Shown here: positions 1 to 8,063 of the stretch, piece after piece
Layout of the letters: each line of letters begins with the position of its first letter
Numbering within the stretch: the first letter of the stretch is position 1
NCBI GenBank assembly: GCA_937873315.1
Contig: CALMQX010000034.1
Span: forward strand, 1-64,000
Length of the DNA stretch: 64,000 bases
Reading direction: 5' to 3'
From: an uncultured Nostocoides sp.
GTDB taxonomy: Bacteria; Actinomycetota; Actinomycetes; Actinomycetales; Dermatophilaceae
Made by a program: the position numbers and the translations under genes
The notes under the pieces: model-generated
Seen by the model: the letters and a program-made list of their open reading frames with translations, nothing else
Databases searched by the model: none
Told to the model about the DNA's origin: nothing

Positions 1-59
1 GTTGGGGCCGCTTATAAGGGGCCCCAACATCAAGGTTCCGGCATCAGGCGGGAAAGTTG
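1..59. repeat. Right half of a dispersed palindromic repeat
   Basis: Bases 1-9 and 20-28 form a perfect 9-bp stem (GTTGGGGCC / GGCCCCAAC). Bases 32-59 match, at 26 of 28 positions, the right arm of the large palindrome at 57674-57763. The window begins inside the element, so its left arm is presumably just outside. It lies about 70 bases after the stop of the XdhC-family gene. Both copies therefore sit just behind the 3' end of a minus-strand gene, suggesting a REP-like element or a terminator. Confidence 0.7.
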
Positions 60-127
60 AGGTGCGTGGGGCGGGGAGCGTGCGCAGCGTGCGGCGGGGG
101 GAAGCGCGAGGAAGCGCGGGAGCCCAC

Positions 128-1249
128 TCAGCCGTGATGAATCGGGCCAGCCAACTCACCGAGCCGCTCGCCGCGACCACCCCACTGCAGCGCGACGATC
201 TCGGCGGCGATGGACACCGCGGTCTCCTCGGGGGTGCGGGCCCCGAGATCAAGCCCGATGGGCGAGGACAGCCTGGCCAACTCACTCTCGCCCACCCCGA
301 CCTCACGCAACCGCCGCAGGCGGTCTTCATGGGTGCGCCGGGAACCCATCGCCCCCACATAGGCCACCTCGGGGAGTCGGAGCGCGACCTCCAACACCGG
401 CACGTCGAACTTCGGATCGTGCGTGAGCACACAGATCACCGTGCGCGCGTCGATCCGGCCGGCCTCGACCTCGGCGGCGAGATAGCGGTGCGGCCACGAG
501 ACCACGACCTCCTCCGCGGCCGGGAAGCGGCTCGCTGTCGCGAACACCGGGCGGGCGTCGCACACGGTCACGGCATACCCCAGGAAGGTGCCCACGTGCG
601 CAACCGCTGCCGCGAAGTCGATCGCACCGAAGACCAGCATCCGCGGACGGGGGGCGTATGCCGCAACGAAGACCCGCATCCCCTCGCCCCGGCGCTCGCC
701 GTCAGCGCCATAGGTCAGGGTGTCGGTGCGGCCAGCGGCCAGCAGTCCGCGGGCGTCATCGGTGATCGCCCCATCAGCGCGCGCCGAGCCCAAACTGCCG
801 CTCGGCTCGCCCTCCGGACGCACGATGAGGCGCCGCCCCACCCACGCCCGGTCCGGGTGATCGATGACGGTGGCGACCGAGACGGGTCGCCCCGCCGCGA
901 TGTCCTGCGCCACCTCCGCCAACTCCGGAAAGGTCTGCTGCGAGACCGGCTCGACGAAGATATCGAGGATGCCTCCGCAGGTCAGACCCACGGCGAAGGC
1001 GTCGTCGTCGGAGACCCCATAGCGCTGCAGCACCGGAGCCCCCGAGGCCATCACGGACTGGGCCAGCTCATAGACCGCGCCCTCGACGCAGCCTCCCGAG
1101 ACCGATCCGACGGCCTCACCCGACTGACCAACCAGCATGGATGCCCCGGCCGGCCGGGGCGCGGACCGGAACGTGGCAACCACGGTGCCCACACCCACGG
1201 TGTGCCCCTCGCGCCACCACCCCAGCAACTCATCGAGCACGTCACGCAT
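128..1249 (-). CDS. XdhC/CoxI-family molybdenum hydroxylase maturation protein
   Basis: This 373-residue protein belongs to the XdhC/CoxI family, whose members bind molybdenum cofactor and help sulfurate and insert it into xanthine dehydrogenase or CO dehydrogenase-type enzymes. The N-terminal XdhC_CoxI domain (about 1-75) carries the family motif SGGCVEGAVYE. A Rossmann-like XdhC_C domain follows at about 200-340, beginning near LVFGAIDFAAAVAHVG. In the glycine-rich turn, the usual GAGHVA-like sequence reads GAIDFA, which is unusual. The ATG overlaps the end of the CoxE-like gene by 8 bases and has a strong GGAGGTGG ribosome site 8 bases upstream, so this start is secure. It is the last gene of the run, and no molybdenum hydroxylase subunits are in the window. 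Confidence 0.85.
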   Translation of the reverse strand: MRDVLDELLGWWREGHTVGVGTVVATFRSAPRPAGASMLVGQSGEAVGSVSGGCVEGAVYELAQSVMASGAPVLQRYGVSDDDAFAVGLTCGGILDIFVEPVSQQTFPELAEVAQDIAAGRPVSVATVIDHPDRAWVGRRLIVRPEGEPSGSLGSARADGAITDDARGLLAAGRTDTLTYGADGERRGEGMRVFVAAYAPRPRMLVFGAIDFAAAVAHVGTFLGYAVTVCDARPVFATASRFPAAEEVVVSWPHRYLAAEVEAGRIDARTVICVLTHDPKFDVPVLEVALRLPEVAYVGAMGSRRTHEDRLRRLREVGVGESELARLSSPIGLDLGARTPEETAVSIAAEIVALQWGGRGERLGELAGPIHHG

Positions 1250-2333
1250 GTGCGACCACCTCCGTCAGGCTCTGGAAGGCCGCCAGCGAATGGCCGGCGA
1301 CGAAGTCATCGAGATGGGGCAGGACCGCGACGATGCCCGACTGCACCGGCGCGTATGCCGCGTGCCCACGATGCGGGTTCACCCACACCACTCGATGGGC
1401 CACCATACGCAGCCGGCGCATCTGCTCCCCCAGTGCCTCGGGCTGGTCCCGCTCCCACCCGTCGCTGAAGATCACCACGACCGCTCCACGCGCCATCCCC
1501 CGCCGGCCCCAGCGTTGCAGGAATTCGCGCAGGCCTTCACCAAGCCGGGTGCCACCGGACCAGTCGGGGATGGTGTCCCCGGCGGCCACGATGGCGCGGT
1601 CGGGATCGCGCTGCCGCAAGGCCCGGGTGATGTGCGTGAGCCGGGTTCCCAACGTGAACACCTCGACCGGGTCGCCGGTGTGCACATAGCGATGAGCCAA
1701 GCGCAGGAGCGCATCGGCATACGCACTCATCGAGCCGGACACGTCGATGAGCAGCACCACCCGCCGGGGACGGGATCCGAGATCCCGGTGGCGCAAGACG
1801 CCGGGCTCCCCCAGGCGGCGCCGCATCTCGCGCAAGGTCCGATGCGCGTCGACCTGGCCTCGCGCCGCCGGCGTGCGGCGGTGCGACCGGCGCAGTGGTG
1901 CCCTCGGATTCAAGCCGGCGAAGAGCTGCGCCAGCCGTTCCCGGTCGCTTGCCGTGAGCGTGGCGACGTCGCGGTGCCGCAGCACTTCGGTGCTGCTGGC
2001 CTGGGCGGTAACGGTCTCTGGGTCATCCCCGGATTCGCCGGACTCGTGGGCCGAAAGCCCGGCTTGGGTGACCGTGGTGGGGGCCTCGCGGCGAGCCTTG
2101 GTCCCCGCCCGCTGGCCGCCGAACCAGGCGGCATACACCAGGTCGTATCGCGCCACATCGGCCGGGGAGGAGCACAGGGTGGCCCGGCCGGCGTAGTACA
2201 CGCCCACCTGATCCTCCAGGCCAACCTCGGCCACGGCCTCCACAAAGACCCGCTCGCGGTCCGCGGTGACCGGCACGCCAGCGGCGGCCAAGGCCCGCGC
2301 GAAGCCGAGCAGGATCTCCTCGGGTGGGCGCAT
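1242..2333 (-). CDS. VWA-domain CoxE-like protein
   Basis: This 363-residue protein has a von Willebrand A domain in its C-terminal half. A complete MIDAS motif, DVSGSMS, lies at 197-203 after an Arg-rich linker. The N-terminal 140 residues resemble the CoxE/DUF58-neighbour region. CoxE works with the MoxR-type AAA+ ATPase CoxD to remodel or load the active site of molybdenum hydroxylases; that role is known for carboxydotrophs and inferred here from the neighbours. Its ATG overlaps the MoxR stop by one base (TGATG), so the two are translationally coupled. A generic MoxR/VWA chaperone pair for another metalloenzyme cannot be excluded. Confidence 0.85.
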   Translation of the reverse strand: MRPPEEILLGFARALAAAGVPVTADRERVFVEAVAEVGLEDQVGVYYAGRATLCSSPADVARYDLVYAAWFGGQRAGTKARREAPTTVTQAGLSAHESGESGDDPETVTAQASSTEVLRHRDVATLTASDRERLAQLFAGLNPRAPLRRSHRRTPAARGQVDAHRTLREMRRRLGEPGVLRHRDLGSRPRRVVLLIDVSGSMSAYADALLRLAHRYVHTGDPVEVFTLGTRLTHITRALRQRDPDRAIVAAGDTIPDWSGGTRLGEGLREFLQRWGRRGMARGAVVVIFSDGWERDQPEALGEQMRRLRMVAHRVVWVNPHRGHAAYAPVQSGIVAVLPHLDDFVAGHSLAAFQSLTEVVAHA

Positions 2334-3250
2334 CAGCCCGCCAGGAGTTGATCGAGTGCGTGCCGGACGCGCTCGGCATCCTCGCGGTATTTCACGGCGA
2401 CTCCCAGGGTGGCTGCGGCCGCGGTGGTATCGAGCTCGCGGGTACCCAACTCATGCAAGGCGCGCGCCCAATCCAAGGTCTCAGCGACGCCCGGGGGCTT
2501 GAGGATCTCGCGGTCTGTCCGAATGCCGTGGACGAGCCGGGTGACCTGCTCGGCCAGTCGCGCGGGCACCTGCGGCGCGCGCTGGGCGATGATCGCGATC
2601 TCGCGCTCGATGCCGGGGTGGTCGATCCAGTGGTACAGGCAACGGCGCTTGAGTGCGTCGTGGAGTTCGCGGGTGCGATTCGAGGTCAGCACGACCACGG
2701 GGGCCGTGGAGGCAGCCACCGTCCCGAGTTCGGGGATGGTCACGGCCCAGGTCGAGAGCACCTCGAGCAGGAATGCCTCGAACTCGTCGTCGGCCCGATC
2801 GATCTCGTCGATCAGCAATACGCATGGCGCCTCACGCAGGGCCTGCAGGACCGGGCGCGCTAGCAGGAAGCGCTCATCGAAGAGCGAGTCCTCGAGATCC
2901 GCGAGCTCGCGTTCGCCGCTGGCCCCGCCGCGGGCGGCTTCCACCGCGCGCAGATGCAGGATCTGCCGCGGGAAGTCCCAGTCGTAGAGCGCCTGGCTCG
3001 CGTCGATCCCCTCGTAACACTGCAAGCGCAGCAGCGGCAGGTCCAGCGCTTCGGCGAGCGCCTCGGCGAGCGCGGTCTTGCCGGTTCCCGGTTCACCCTC
3101 CAGCAGCAGCGGCCGACCTAGTCGCAACGCTAGCCAGGCCACCGTGGAGAGCGCATCATCGGTGAGATACCCGGTCTCGCCGAGCGCCTCGCTCAGGTTC
3201 GCACTCGTGGCGAAATGGGTACGCGGGTCCATGTGGACAGCATCGCCCAT
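2333..3250 (-). CDS. MoxR/CoxD-type AAA+ ATPase
   Basis: This 305-residue protein is a single AAA+ module of the MoxR family. Walker A is GEPGTGKTA at 52-60 and Walker B is LLIDEID at about 145-151, with a later TSNRTREL sensor-1-like segment. MoxR ATPases act as chaperones paired with VWA proteins, here the downstream CoxE-like gene with which it overlaps by one base. The ATG used is preceded by GAAGG at five bases; an in-frame ATG six codons later is the alternative. A 37-base gap separates it from the DUF202 genes upstream. Confidence 0.87.
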   Translation of the reverse strand: MGDAVHMDPRTHFATSANLSEALGETGYLTDDALSTVAWLALRLGRPLLLEGEPGTGKTALAEALAEALDLPLLRLQCYEGIDASQALYDWDFPRQILHLRAVEAARGGASGERELADLEDSLFDERFLLARPVLQALREAPCVLLIDEIDRADDEFEAFLLEVLSTWAVTIPELGTVAASTAPVVVLTSNRTRELHDALKRRCLYHWIDHPGIEREIAIIAQRAPQVPARLAEQVTRLVHGIRTDREILKPPGVAETLDWARALHELGTRELDTTAAAATLGVAVKYREDAERVRHALDQLLAG

Positions 3251-3287
3251 GCACGCCTTCGGCGGAAGACTGTGCCTCCGGGGGCCA

Positions 3288-3590
3288 TTACACCCAGGGC
3301 AGTAGACCCAGGCTGATCGCCAGCACGATCAGCATCATGCTGGCCATGGCGGGCAGCCGCCCGTCGACCAGGACCCCGTGGGGAGCCGACATTCGCGCGC
3401 GCCAGGCCGCCAGGCCCGCGACGAACCCGATCGCGATCACGATGGCACCGAGGACGATCGCCCCACCCGTATGCCGCGTGGCCACGAGCCGCACCACGAT
3501 CAAGGCCAGCGAGCCCACCGCCAGGGCCGTGCGCCGCCACGCCAACCGGGACCGCTCCTGCGGGCGGGCCGGGTCGAATGAGGCCGTCAC
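3288..3590 (-). CDS. DUF202 small membrane protein
   Basis: This 100-residue protein belongs to DUF202. It contains the typical ERSRLAWRRTALA segment near the N terminus (about 11-25) followed by three hydrophobic helices (about 25-42, 44-64 and 80-98). Its biochemical function is unknown. It starts with GTG seven bases after the stop of a second DUF202 protein, with no clear ribosome site, so it is probably translated by coupling. Tandem DUF202 genes are common in bacteria, but their position between a MobA-like gene and a MoxR/CoxE/XdhC set is notable. Confidence 0.75.
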   Translation of the reverse strand: MTASFDPARPQERSRLAWRRTALAVGSLALIVVRLVATRHTGGAIVLGAIVIAIGFVAGLAAWRARMSAPHGVLVDGRLPAMASMMLIVLAISLGLLPWV

Positions 3591-3597
3591 GATCGGT

Positions 3598-3978
3598 TCA
3601 GCTCACGACCGTCATGGCCACGATCAAGACCGCCAAGACACTGACCACCAGGGCCAGCGGCAGCGCCAATGACGTGGCCGGCAGCGGGCGCCCCAGGCGG
3701 ACGGCGCGCTCGGTGCGCGTCCAGCCGCGCCACGATTGCACCCCACAGATCAGCGCCCCCAAAGCCAGCGCCGCGGCAATCCAGCGCGCCGACGGTCGCT
3801 CCAGTGCTGACGCCACAACGTCCAAGGCGGCCGCGCCCGCGAGGAAGCCCAATCCGGTGCGAATCCAGGCCAGGAAGGTGCGTTCGTTGGCCAAGGACAC
3901 CCGAGGGTCGGGTTCCTCGCCAACGCCATACACCGACGCGGGCCAGCGGCTCGGCGAGCGATCCGGTTGCTCGGTCAT
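3598..3978 (-). CDS. YidH-family DUF202 membrane protein
   Basis: This 126-residue protein resembles E. coli YidH. The conserved cytoplasmic motif VSLANERTFLAWIRTGLGF is followed by three membrane helices. The longer reading frame would begin at 3999. The ATG at 3978 overlaps the upstream MobA-like stop as ATGA, the overlap used throughout this window, so I prefer it. The function is unknown. It is co-transcribed with the smaller DUF202 protein and may form a membrane complex with it; that is inference. Confidence 0.75.
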   Translation of the reverse strand: MTEQPDRSPSRWPASVYGVGEEPDPRVSLANERTFLAWIRTGLGFLAGAAALDVVASALERPSARWIAAALALGALICGVQSWRGWTRTERAVRLGRPLPATSLALPLALVVSVLAVLIVAMTVVS

Positions 3979-4625
3979 GGGTCCATCATCCGCGTCCACT
4001 CCGCCTGTGTGTCGACGTCGGCCCCGGTGGCCAGGTCACCGCATTCAATGAGGCGCACGTCGCGTCCCTGGAGATAGCCGCGGGCCCCTTGGTCGCCCAT
4101 GGCGGCGCGCTGCACTCCCGTCCAATGCGCACGGCCCAAGAGCACCGGATGCCCTGGAATGCCGCCATATGCCGCCCTTGCCAGGCTCTCGGTGATGGTG
4201 CCGGTTGGCTGGGAGCCGGCCTCGCGGCATACGCGTTCGATGACCGCGGAGGTGACATCGGGCAGGTCGACCAGGGCCACCACAGCGGCGACCGATTCCG
4301 GGGCAGCAGATTCGGCGGCCGCCAGTCCAGCCCGCAGAGAGGCGCCCATGCCGTCGGCCCAATCAGGACAGGGGGCAAGATGCACTGTGCAGGGCTGCCT
4401 GGGTGCGCACTCCCGCGCCCAAGCGCCGGAAAGCATGGTCGCCTCGACCTCATCGCCCGCAGCTCCGGTCACGACGACGACGGTGCTCAGGCCCGCGGTG
4501 GTGAGGCGACAGACGGCCTCCTCCACCAACGACCGGCCGGTGACCGGGTGGGTGAGCAGCGCCTTGGGCGCACCCATCCGAGAGCCGCGCCCGGCGGCCA
4601 ACACCACGGCGGTGATGAGGGTCAC
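3975..4625 (-). CDS. MobA/MocA-like nucleotidyltransferase
   Basis: This is an NTP_transf_3 protein of 216 residues from the proposed start. The nucleotide-binding signature VLAAGRGSRMGAPKALL lies right at the N terminus, and later come VVVTGAAGDEVEA and VALVDLPDV (the metal-binding Asp region). MocA-type enzymes attach CMP to molybdopterin for xanthine dehydrogenase-family enzymes. The XdhC and CoxE neighbours favour that role over MobA (GMP) or other NTP transferases. The frame is open to a TTG at 4712, but GTG at 4625 has GAGG nine bases upstream and places the signature correctly. It is the first gene of the molybdenum-related run. Confidence 0.72.
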   Translation of the reverse strand: MTLITAVVLAAGRGSRMGAPKALLTHPVTGRSLVEEAVCRLTTAGLSTVVVVTGAAGDEVEATMLSGAWARECAPRQPCTVHLAPCPDWADGMGASLRAGLAAAESAAPESVAAVVALVDLPDVTSAVIERVCREAGSQPTGTITESLARAAYGGIPGHPVLLGRAHWTGVQRAAMGDQGARGYLQGRDVRLIECGDLATGADVDTQAEWTRMMDP

Positions 4626-4727
4626 CCGCCCATCCTCGCCCATCGGCCAAGGGGGGGCCACTTCCTGACCGAACGGAGGATCATCCGCGTGCGGATCCAG
4701 CGCGTCAACCAACTAGGTTGGCGTCTT

Positions 4728-4832
4728 GTGAAATCCCCGATTCGCCCGACCTCAGCGGTGGCTATTGGGATCGTCGCGGCGATCGCGATGGTCGCCGCTG
4801 GCTGGCCGGTCCTGGCGAGCCTGCTCCGCTAG
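4728..4832 (+). CDS. Possible small single-helix membrane protein
   Basis: A GTG-started frame encodes 34 residues: eight or nine polar N-terminal residues followed by one hydrophobic helix (about 10-32) ending LASLLR. It occupies the gap between the divergent MobA-like gene and the tRNA-Tyr terminator. No good ribosome site is visible. I do not recognise a family, and it may be a chance frame. Confidence 0.25.
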   Translation: MKSPIRPTSAVAIGIVAAIAMVAAGWPVLASLLR

Positions 4833-4854
4833 CGCCCGACAGACCCCGAATGCC

Positions 4855-4886
4855 GAGAGCCCGGATCCTGGTGGATCCGGGCTCTC
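4855..4886 (-). terminator. Strong hairpin downstream of tRNA-Tyr
   Basis: GAGAGCCCGGATCC (4855-4868) and its exact complement (4873-4886) form a 14-bp GC-rich stem with a four-base TGGT loop. It begins ten bases after the 3' end of tRNA-Tyr on the minus strand. There is no U-tract, as is common for actinobacterial terminators. Confidence 0.75.
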
Positions 4887-4895
4887 GCGTGCGTG

Positions 4896-4976
4896 TGGCG
4901 GGTGAAGGATTCGAACCTTCGAAGCTTTCGCGACGGATTTACAGTCCGCTCCCATTGGCCGCTCGGGCAACCCGCC
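4896..4976 (-). tRNA. tRNA-Tyr (anticodon GTA)
   Basis: The minus strand reads a class II tRNA with a long variable arm. Its acceptor stem is GGCGGGT paired with ACCCGCC, the anticodon GTA is at 4940-4942 in CTGTAAA context, the T-loop is GGTTCGAATCC, and the discriminator is A. CCA is not encoded, because CAC follows, so it must be added after transcription. A possible -10 box TATCCT lies at 4990-4995. Confidence 0.95.
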
Positions 4977-5044
4977 TGGTGCGCATGGAAGGATAGCAAG
5001 GAGACGCGCTCTGAACCGAATCCACCCCTAAGGAGGGCCCGATC

Positions 5045-5539
5045 GTGGCCGACAGCAGCTTCGACATCGTCAGCAAGTACGACAAGCAGGAAGTGGCCAA
5101 TGCGGTCAACACCGCAGCCAAGGAGATCGCCAATCGCTATGACTTCAAGGGCGTGGGTGCCACGGTCGAGCTCAGCGGCGAGGTGATCAAGATGCAGGCC
5201 AATAGCGAGGATCGGTGCAAGGCCGTCCTCGATGTCGTACAGACCTGGCTGATCAAGCGTGGCGTCTCCCTCAAGCACCTCGATGTCCCTGAGGCCGGGC
5301 CTCGGCTCTCCGGCAAGGAGTACAAGCTCGATGTCCCGCTCAAGCAGGGCATCAGCCAGGAGAACGCCAAGAAGATCGCCAAGATCATTCGCGACGAAGG
5401 GCCACGCACCGTCAAGTCGCAGATCCAGGGCGACGAGCTTCGGGTGACCAGCAAGTCCCGCGATGACTTGCAGGCCGTTCAGCGGCTCCTCAAGGAGAGC
5501 GACCTCGACGTCGCGCTGACGTACACCAACTACCGCTGA
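5045..5539 (+). CDS. yajQ: YajQ-family nucleotide-binding protein
   Basis: This 164-residue protein is full length for the YajQ/DUF520 family. It starts MADSSFDIVSKYDKQEVANA, has the conserved RYDFKG segment near residue 31, and ends in the typical LTYTNYR. The fold is two ferredoxin-like domains. Homologues bind cyclic di-GMP or nucleotides and have been linked to RNA or transcription-factor partners; the role here is not predictable. A strong AAGGAGG site precedes the GTG. It is transcribed away from tRNA-Tyr and convergently with pepN, whose stop lies 21 bases downstream. Confidence 0.93.
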   Translation: MADSSFDIVSKYDKQEVANAVNTAAKEIANRYDFKGVGATVELSGEVIKMQANSEDRCKAVLDVVQTWLIKRGVSLKHLDVPEAGPRLSGKEYKLDVPLKQGISQENAKKIAKIIRDEGPRTVKSQIQGDELRVTSKSRDDLQAVQRLLKESDLDVALTYTNYR

Positions 5540-5574
5540 CGCACCTACCGCTAACGCACCTACCGCTGCGTCGC
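5530..5574. repeat. 15-bp tandem repeat joining yajQ and pepN 3' ends
   Basis: CTACCGCTGACGCAC at 5530-5544 recurs as CTACCGCTAACGCAC at 5545-5559 and partially at 5560-5574. The first unit contains the yajQ stop codon. The third begins exactly at the pepN stop (read on the minus strand). It looks like a recent micro-duplication at a convergent gene boundary. Confidence 0.7.
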
Positions 5575-8010
5575 GGCATACCGGTGAAGGGAACGCATCG
5601 CTTCCTCATGTCGGTGGCCGATATCGATCAAGGCCCGACGCACGCCCGGGGTGAGATCGGTTCGGGAGAGCATCTGCTCGGTCATGGCGGCCGTCCGCTC
5701 CCCCACGAGGCAGGGGTATGCGGTCAGCACCAGGCGGCCGAGGGCGTCATCGCCCATCCATGCCTGCATGCCGACGATGGCTTCGGGGAAGCGTTCGATC
5801 AGGTCCTGGGTCAACGCGGGGCGCGCTGGTGTCCACAGCCCCAACGAGATCGCTACCACCTCGTAGTTCGAGGCCGCCGGGTCGGCGGTCATGGCGCCCC
5901 AGGCGGCTTCCTTGGCTGCCGGCTCGGGGATCGCGGCCCGAGCGGTGAGGGCGGCGAGATGCCCGGTCAGGGAACCATCTGCCTGCTCGTGGCGGGCGAT
6001 CTCGTCGGCGTCCATCGCGCCCGCAGCAGCGAGTTGCTCGATGACCAGCCAGCGGAAATCCCAGTCATCCTGGAGTTCGGGCGGCAGCCCGCCCTCGCCT
6101 CGCGCCCAGGCCTGGAGCGTGGTCACGTCCTCGCTGCAGGCAACCACGAGGCGCAGCGCGGGCAGGCCGACCCCAGCGTCGACCAGATGCTGTGCGGCCA
6201 CGCCGAGCCGGCGCCTTGCGCTGCGCTGTTCGCCGGCGGGGAGGAACCACGAGATCACCCGGCTGCGGACCAGGTCACCAACCCGGCCGATGACGGCCGG
6301 GTCGCGTTCGCTGGGCAGGGCGGCGAGCGTGAGTTCGAGCATCATCCGGGGATCAACCGTGCCCCGGTGAACCGCGCCGAGCATCCCGGTCCAAGCGACC
6401 TGGCGGGCCACCTCGTCGGGCACCCCGGCCAGCGAGTCGACCATGCCGGCCAGCGTCTCGTCGTCGAAGTCGAGGTAGCCCCAGGTCAGGTCCGCGGCAT
6501 TCGGGATCACCAGGCGACCGGGCGGTAGGACCCCCAGGTCCACCGGCTGCACGTCCCGCGTGAGCGCGATTGATTGCCGACCGATCTCGAGGCCATCAGC
6601 GAAGGCCGCGACATCCAGAGCGTGCACGCGATCCGCCGGGTGCTCGCTCGGCACGGTGCGCCGCAGCATGCCCTCGCTCCAGGAGAGCGTGTCGGCCCCG
6701 GCTGTCCGCAGCCAGGCCTGTGCCCAGGTGTCCAGCTGCTGCCCACTGGCCTTCTCCATGGCGGCCAGGAAGTCGGCGAGTTCTCCATTGGCATAGGCGA
6801 ACTGGCTCAGGTATGCCGTGACTCCCGAGTTGAAGGCCTCCTCACCGATGTGGGCGATGAGTTGCCGAAGCACCGAGGCTCCCTTGGCATAGGAGATGCC
6901 GTCGAAATTGCCCAGCGCCGACAACGCGTCGGGCGCCGGCGAGCCCGCCACGGGGTGCGTGCTCGGCGAGCGCTCGGCGGCATAGCCCCACAGTTTGCGT
7001 TGGATGCCGAAGGCAACCCAGGCCGATGGCCCCTGCTCCAGGCGCGCCATGGTGTCCACGGCCATGTACTCGGCGAAGGATTCGTTGAGCCACAAGTCAT
7101 CCCACCACGCCATGGTGACCAGATCCCCGAACCACATGTGGGCCATCTCGTGCACGATCGTGTTGGACCGGGTCGCGATCTCCTCATCGGTGGCGGCGCC
7201 GCGGTACAGGTACTGATCCCGGATGGTCACGCAGCCGGGGTTCTCCATGGCACCCGCGTTGAACTCGGGGACGAAGACCTGGTGGTACTCCCCGAAGGGG
7301 TAGCGGATACCGAAACGCTCGTGGAAATGATCGAACGCCCGGGCCGTCAGATCGAGCAACTGGGGCGCCTGCGTGGCGAGCGCGTCCGCCAGCGACCGTC
7401 GGGCGTGAATACCCAGGGGTATGCCGTCGTGCTCGCCGTGTGCGCTGGCCCATGGGCCTGCGCACACGGTCACGAAATAGGTGGCCAGTGGCGGGGTCTG
7501 CGCGAGCTGCCACTGTCCGGGAGCAGTGCGGCTGGCGGCGCCATTGCCCACCACGCTCCAGGCTTGCGGAGTGCGCACGCTCACGGCATAGGGCGCCTTG
7601 AGGTCCGGTTGGTCAAAGCAGGCGAAGACCCGAGGCGCCTGATCGAGGAAGAGATGCCCGTAGACATAGGCCTCGCCATCGGCCGGGTCGACGCTACGGT
7701 GCAGGCCCTGGCCATCGCGCGAGTAGCCCATGAGGCCTTCGGCGAGCAGGGTGTGCTCGCCGGGCGTCAGGGTGAGCGGAATGCGGCCATCCACCGGTTC
7801 GGGCAGCGGTACGCCGTCGAGTTCGACGCGCTCGCAGGTCACCGGTCGGAAGTCCAGGAAGGTCTCGCCGCTGGCGGGCGCGGTCAGGCGCAGCTCGGTG
7901 CGGCTGTGGAAGTGCTCAGGCCCCCGGTCGAGGTCGAGCGCGACCGTCATCGCGTCGACGGTGACGAGAGCGGAGCGGTGCGCGGCCTCAGCGCGGGTGA
8001 GAGAGGGCAT
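5560..8010 (-). CDS. pepN: Aminopeptidase N, M1 family
   Basis: This 816-residue zinc aminopeptidase matches actinobacterial PepN. It has the exopeptidase motif GAMEN at 253-257, the zinc site HEMAH at 287-291 with the third ligand Glu310 in LNESF, and the ERAP1-like helical C-terminal half (about 510-810). It releases N-terminal residues from cytosolic peptides, and no signal peptide is seen. The open frame begins three codons earlier (8019). The ATG at 8010 is seven bases from a CAGGAT -10 box, which suggests a leaderless mRNA starting MPSLTRAEA. A second, shorter M1 protein is encoded at 16770-18077. Confidence 0.93.
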   Translation of the reverse strand: MPSLTRAEAAHRSALVTVDAMTVALDLDRGPEHFHSRTELRLTAPASGETFLDFRPVTCERVELDGVPLPEPVDGRIPLTLTPGEHTLLAEGLMGYSRDGQGLHRSVDPADGEAYVYGHLFLDQAPRVFACFDQPDLKAPYAVSVRTPQAWSVVGNGAASRTAPGQWQLAQTPPLATYFVTVCAGPWASAHGEHDGIPLGIHARRSLADALATQAPQLLDLTARAFDHFHERFGIRYPFGEYHQVFVPEFNAGAMENPGCVTIRDQYLYRGAATDEEIATRSNTIVHEMAHMWFGDLVTMAWWDDLWLNESFAEYMAVDTMARLEQGPSAWVAFGIQRKLWGYAAERSPSTHPVAGSPAPDALSALGNFDGISYAKGASVLRQLIAHIGEEAFNSGVTAYLSQFAYANGELADFLAAMEKASGQQLDTWAQAWLRTAGADTLSWSEGMLRRTVPSEHPADRVHALDVAAFADGLEIGRQSIALTRDVQPVDLGVLPPGRLVIPNAADLTWGYLDFDDETLAGMVDSLAGVPDEVARQVAWTGMLGAVHRGTVDPRMMLELTLAALPSERDPAVIGRVGDLVRSRVISWFLPAGEQRSARRRLGVAAQHLVDAGVGLPALRLVVACSEDVTTLQAWARGEGGLPPELQDDWDFRWLVIEQLAAAGAMDADEIARHEQADGSLTGHLAALTARAAIPEPAAKEAAWGAMTADPAASNYEVVAISLGLWTPARPALTQDLIERFPEAIVGMQAWMGDDALGRLVLTAYPCLVGERTAAMTEQMLSRTDLTPGVRRALIDIGHRHEEAMRSLHRYAATQR

Positions 8011-8017
8011 ACCGAGC

Positions 8018-8023
8018 ATCCTG
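8018..8023 (-). promoter_or_regulatory. Candidate -10 box of pepN
   Basis: CAGGAT on the minus strand lies seven bases before the pepN ATG, the spacing expected of a leaderless transcript. No convincing -35 is seen. Confidence 0.4.
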
Positions 8024-8063
8024 CCTTGTCAGATCGAGCAGTCGTAGCGCCAGTAGCCAGCCC

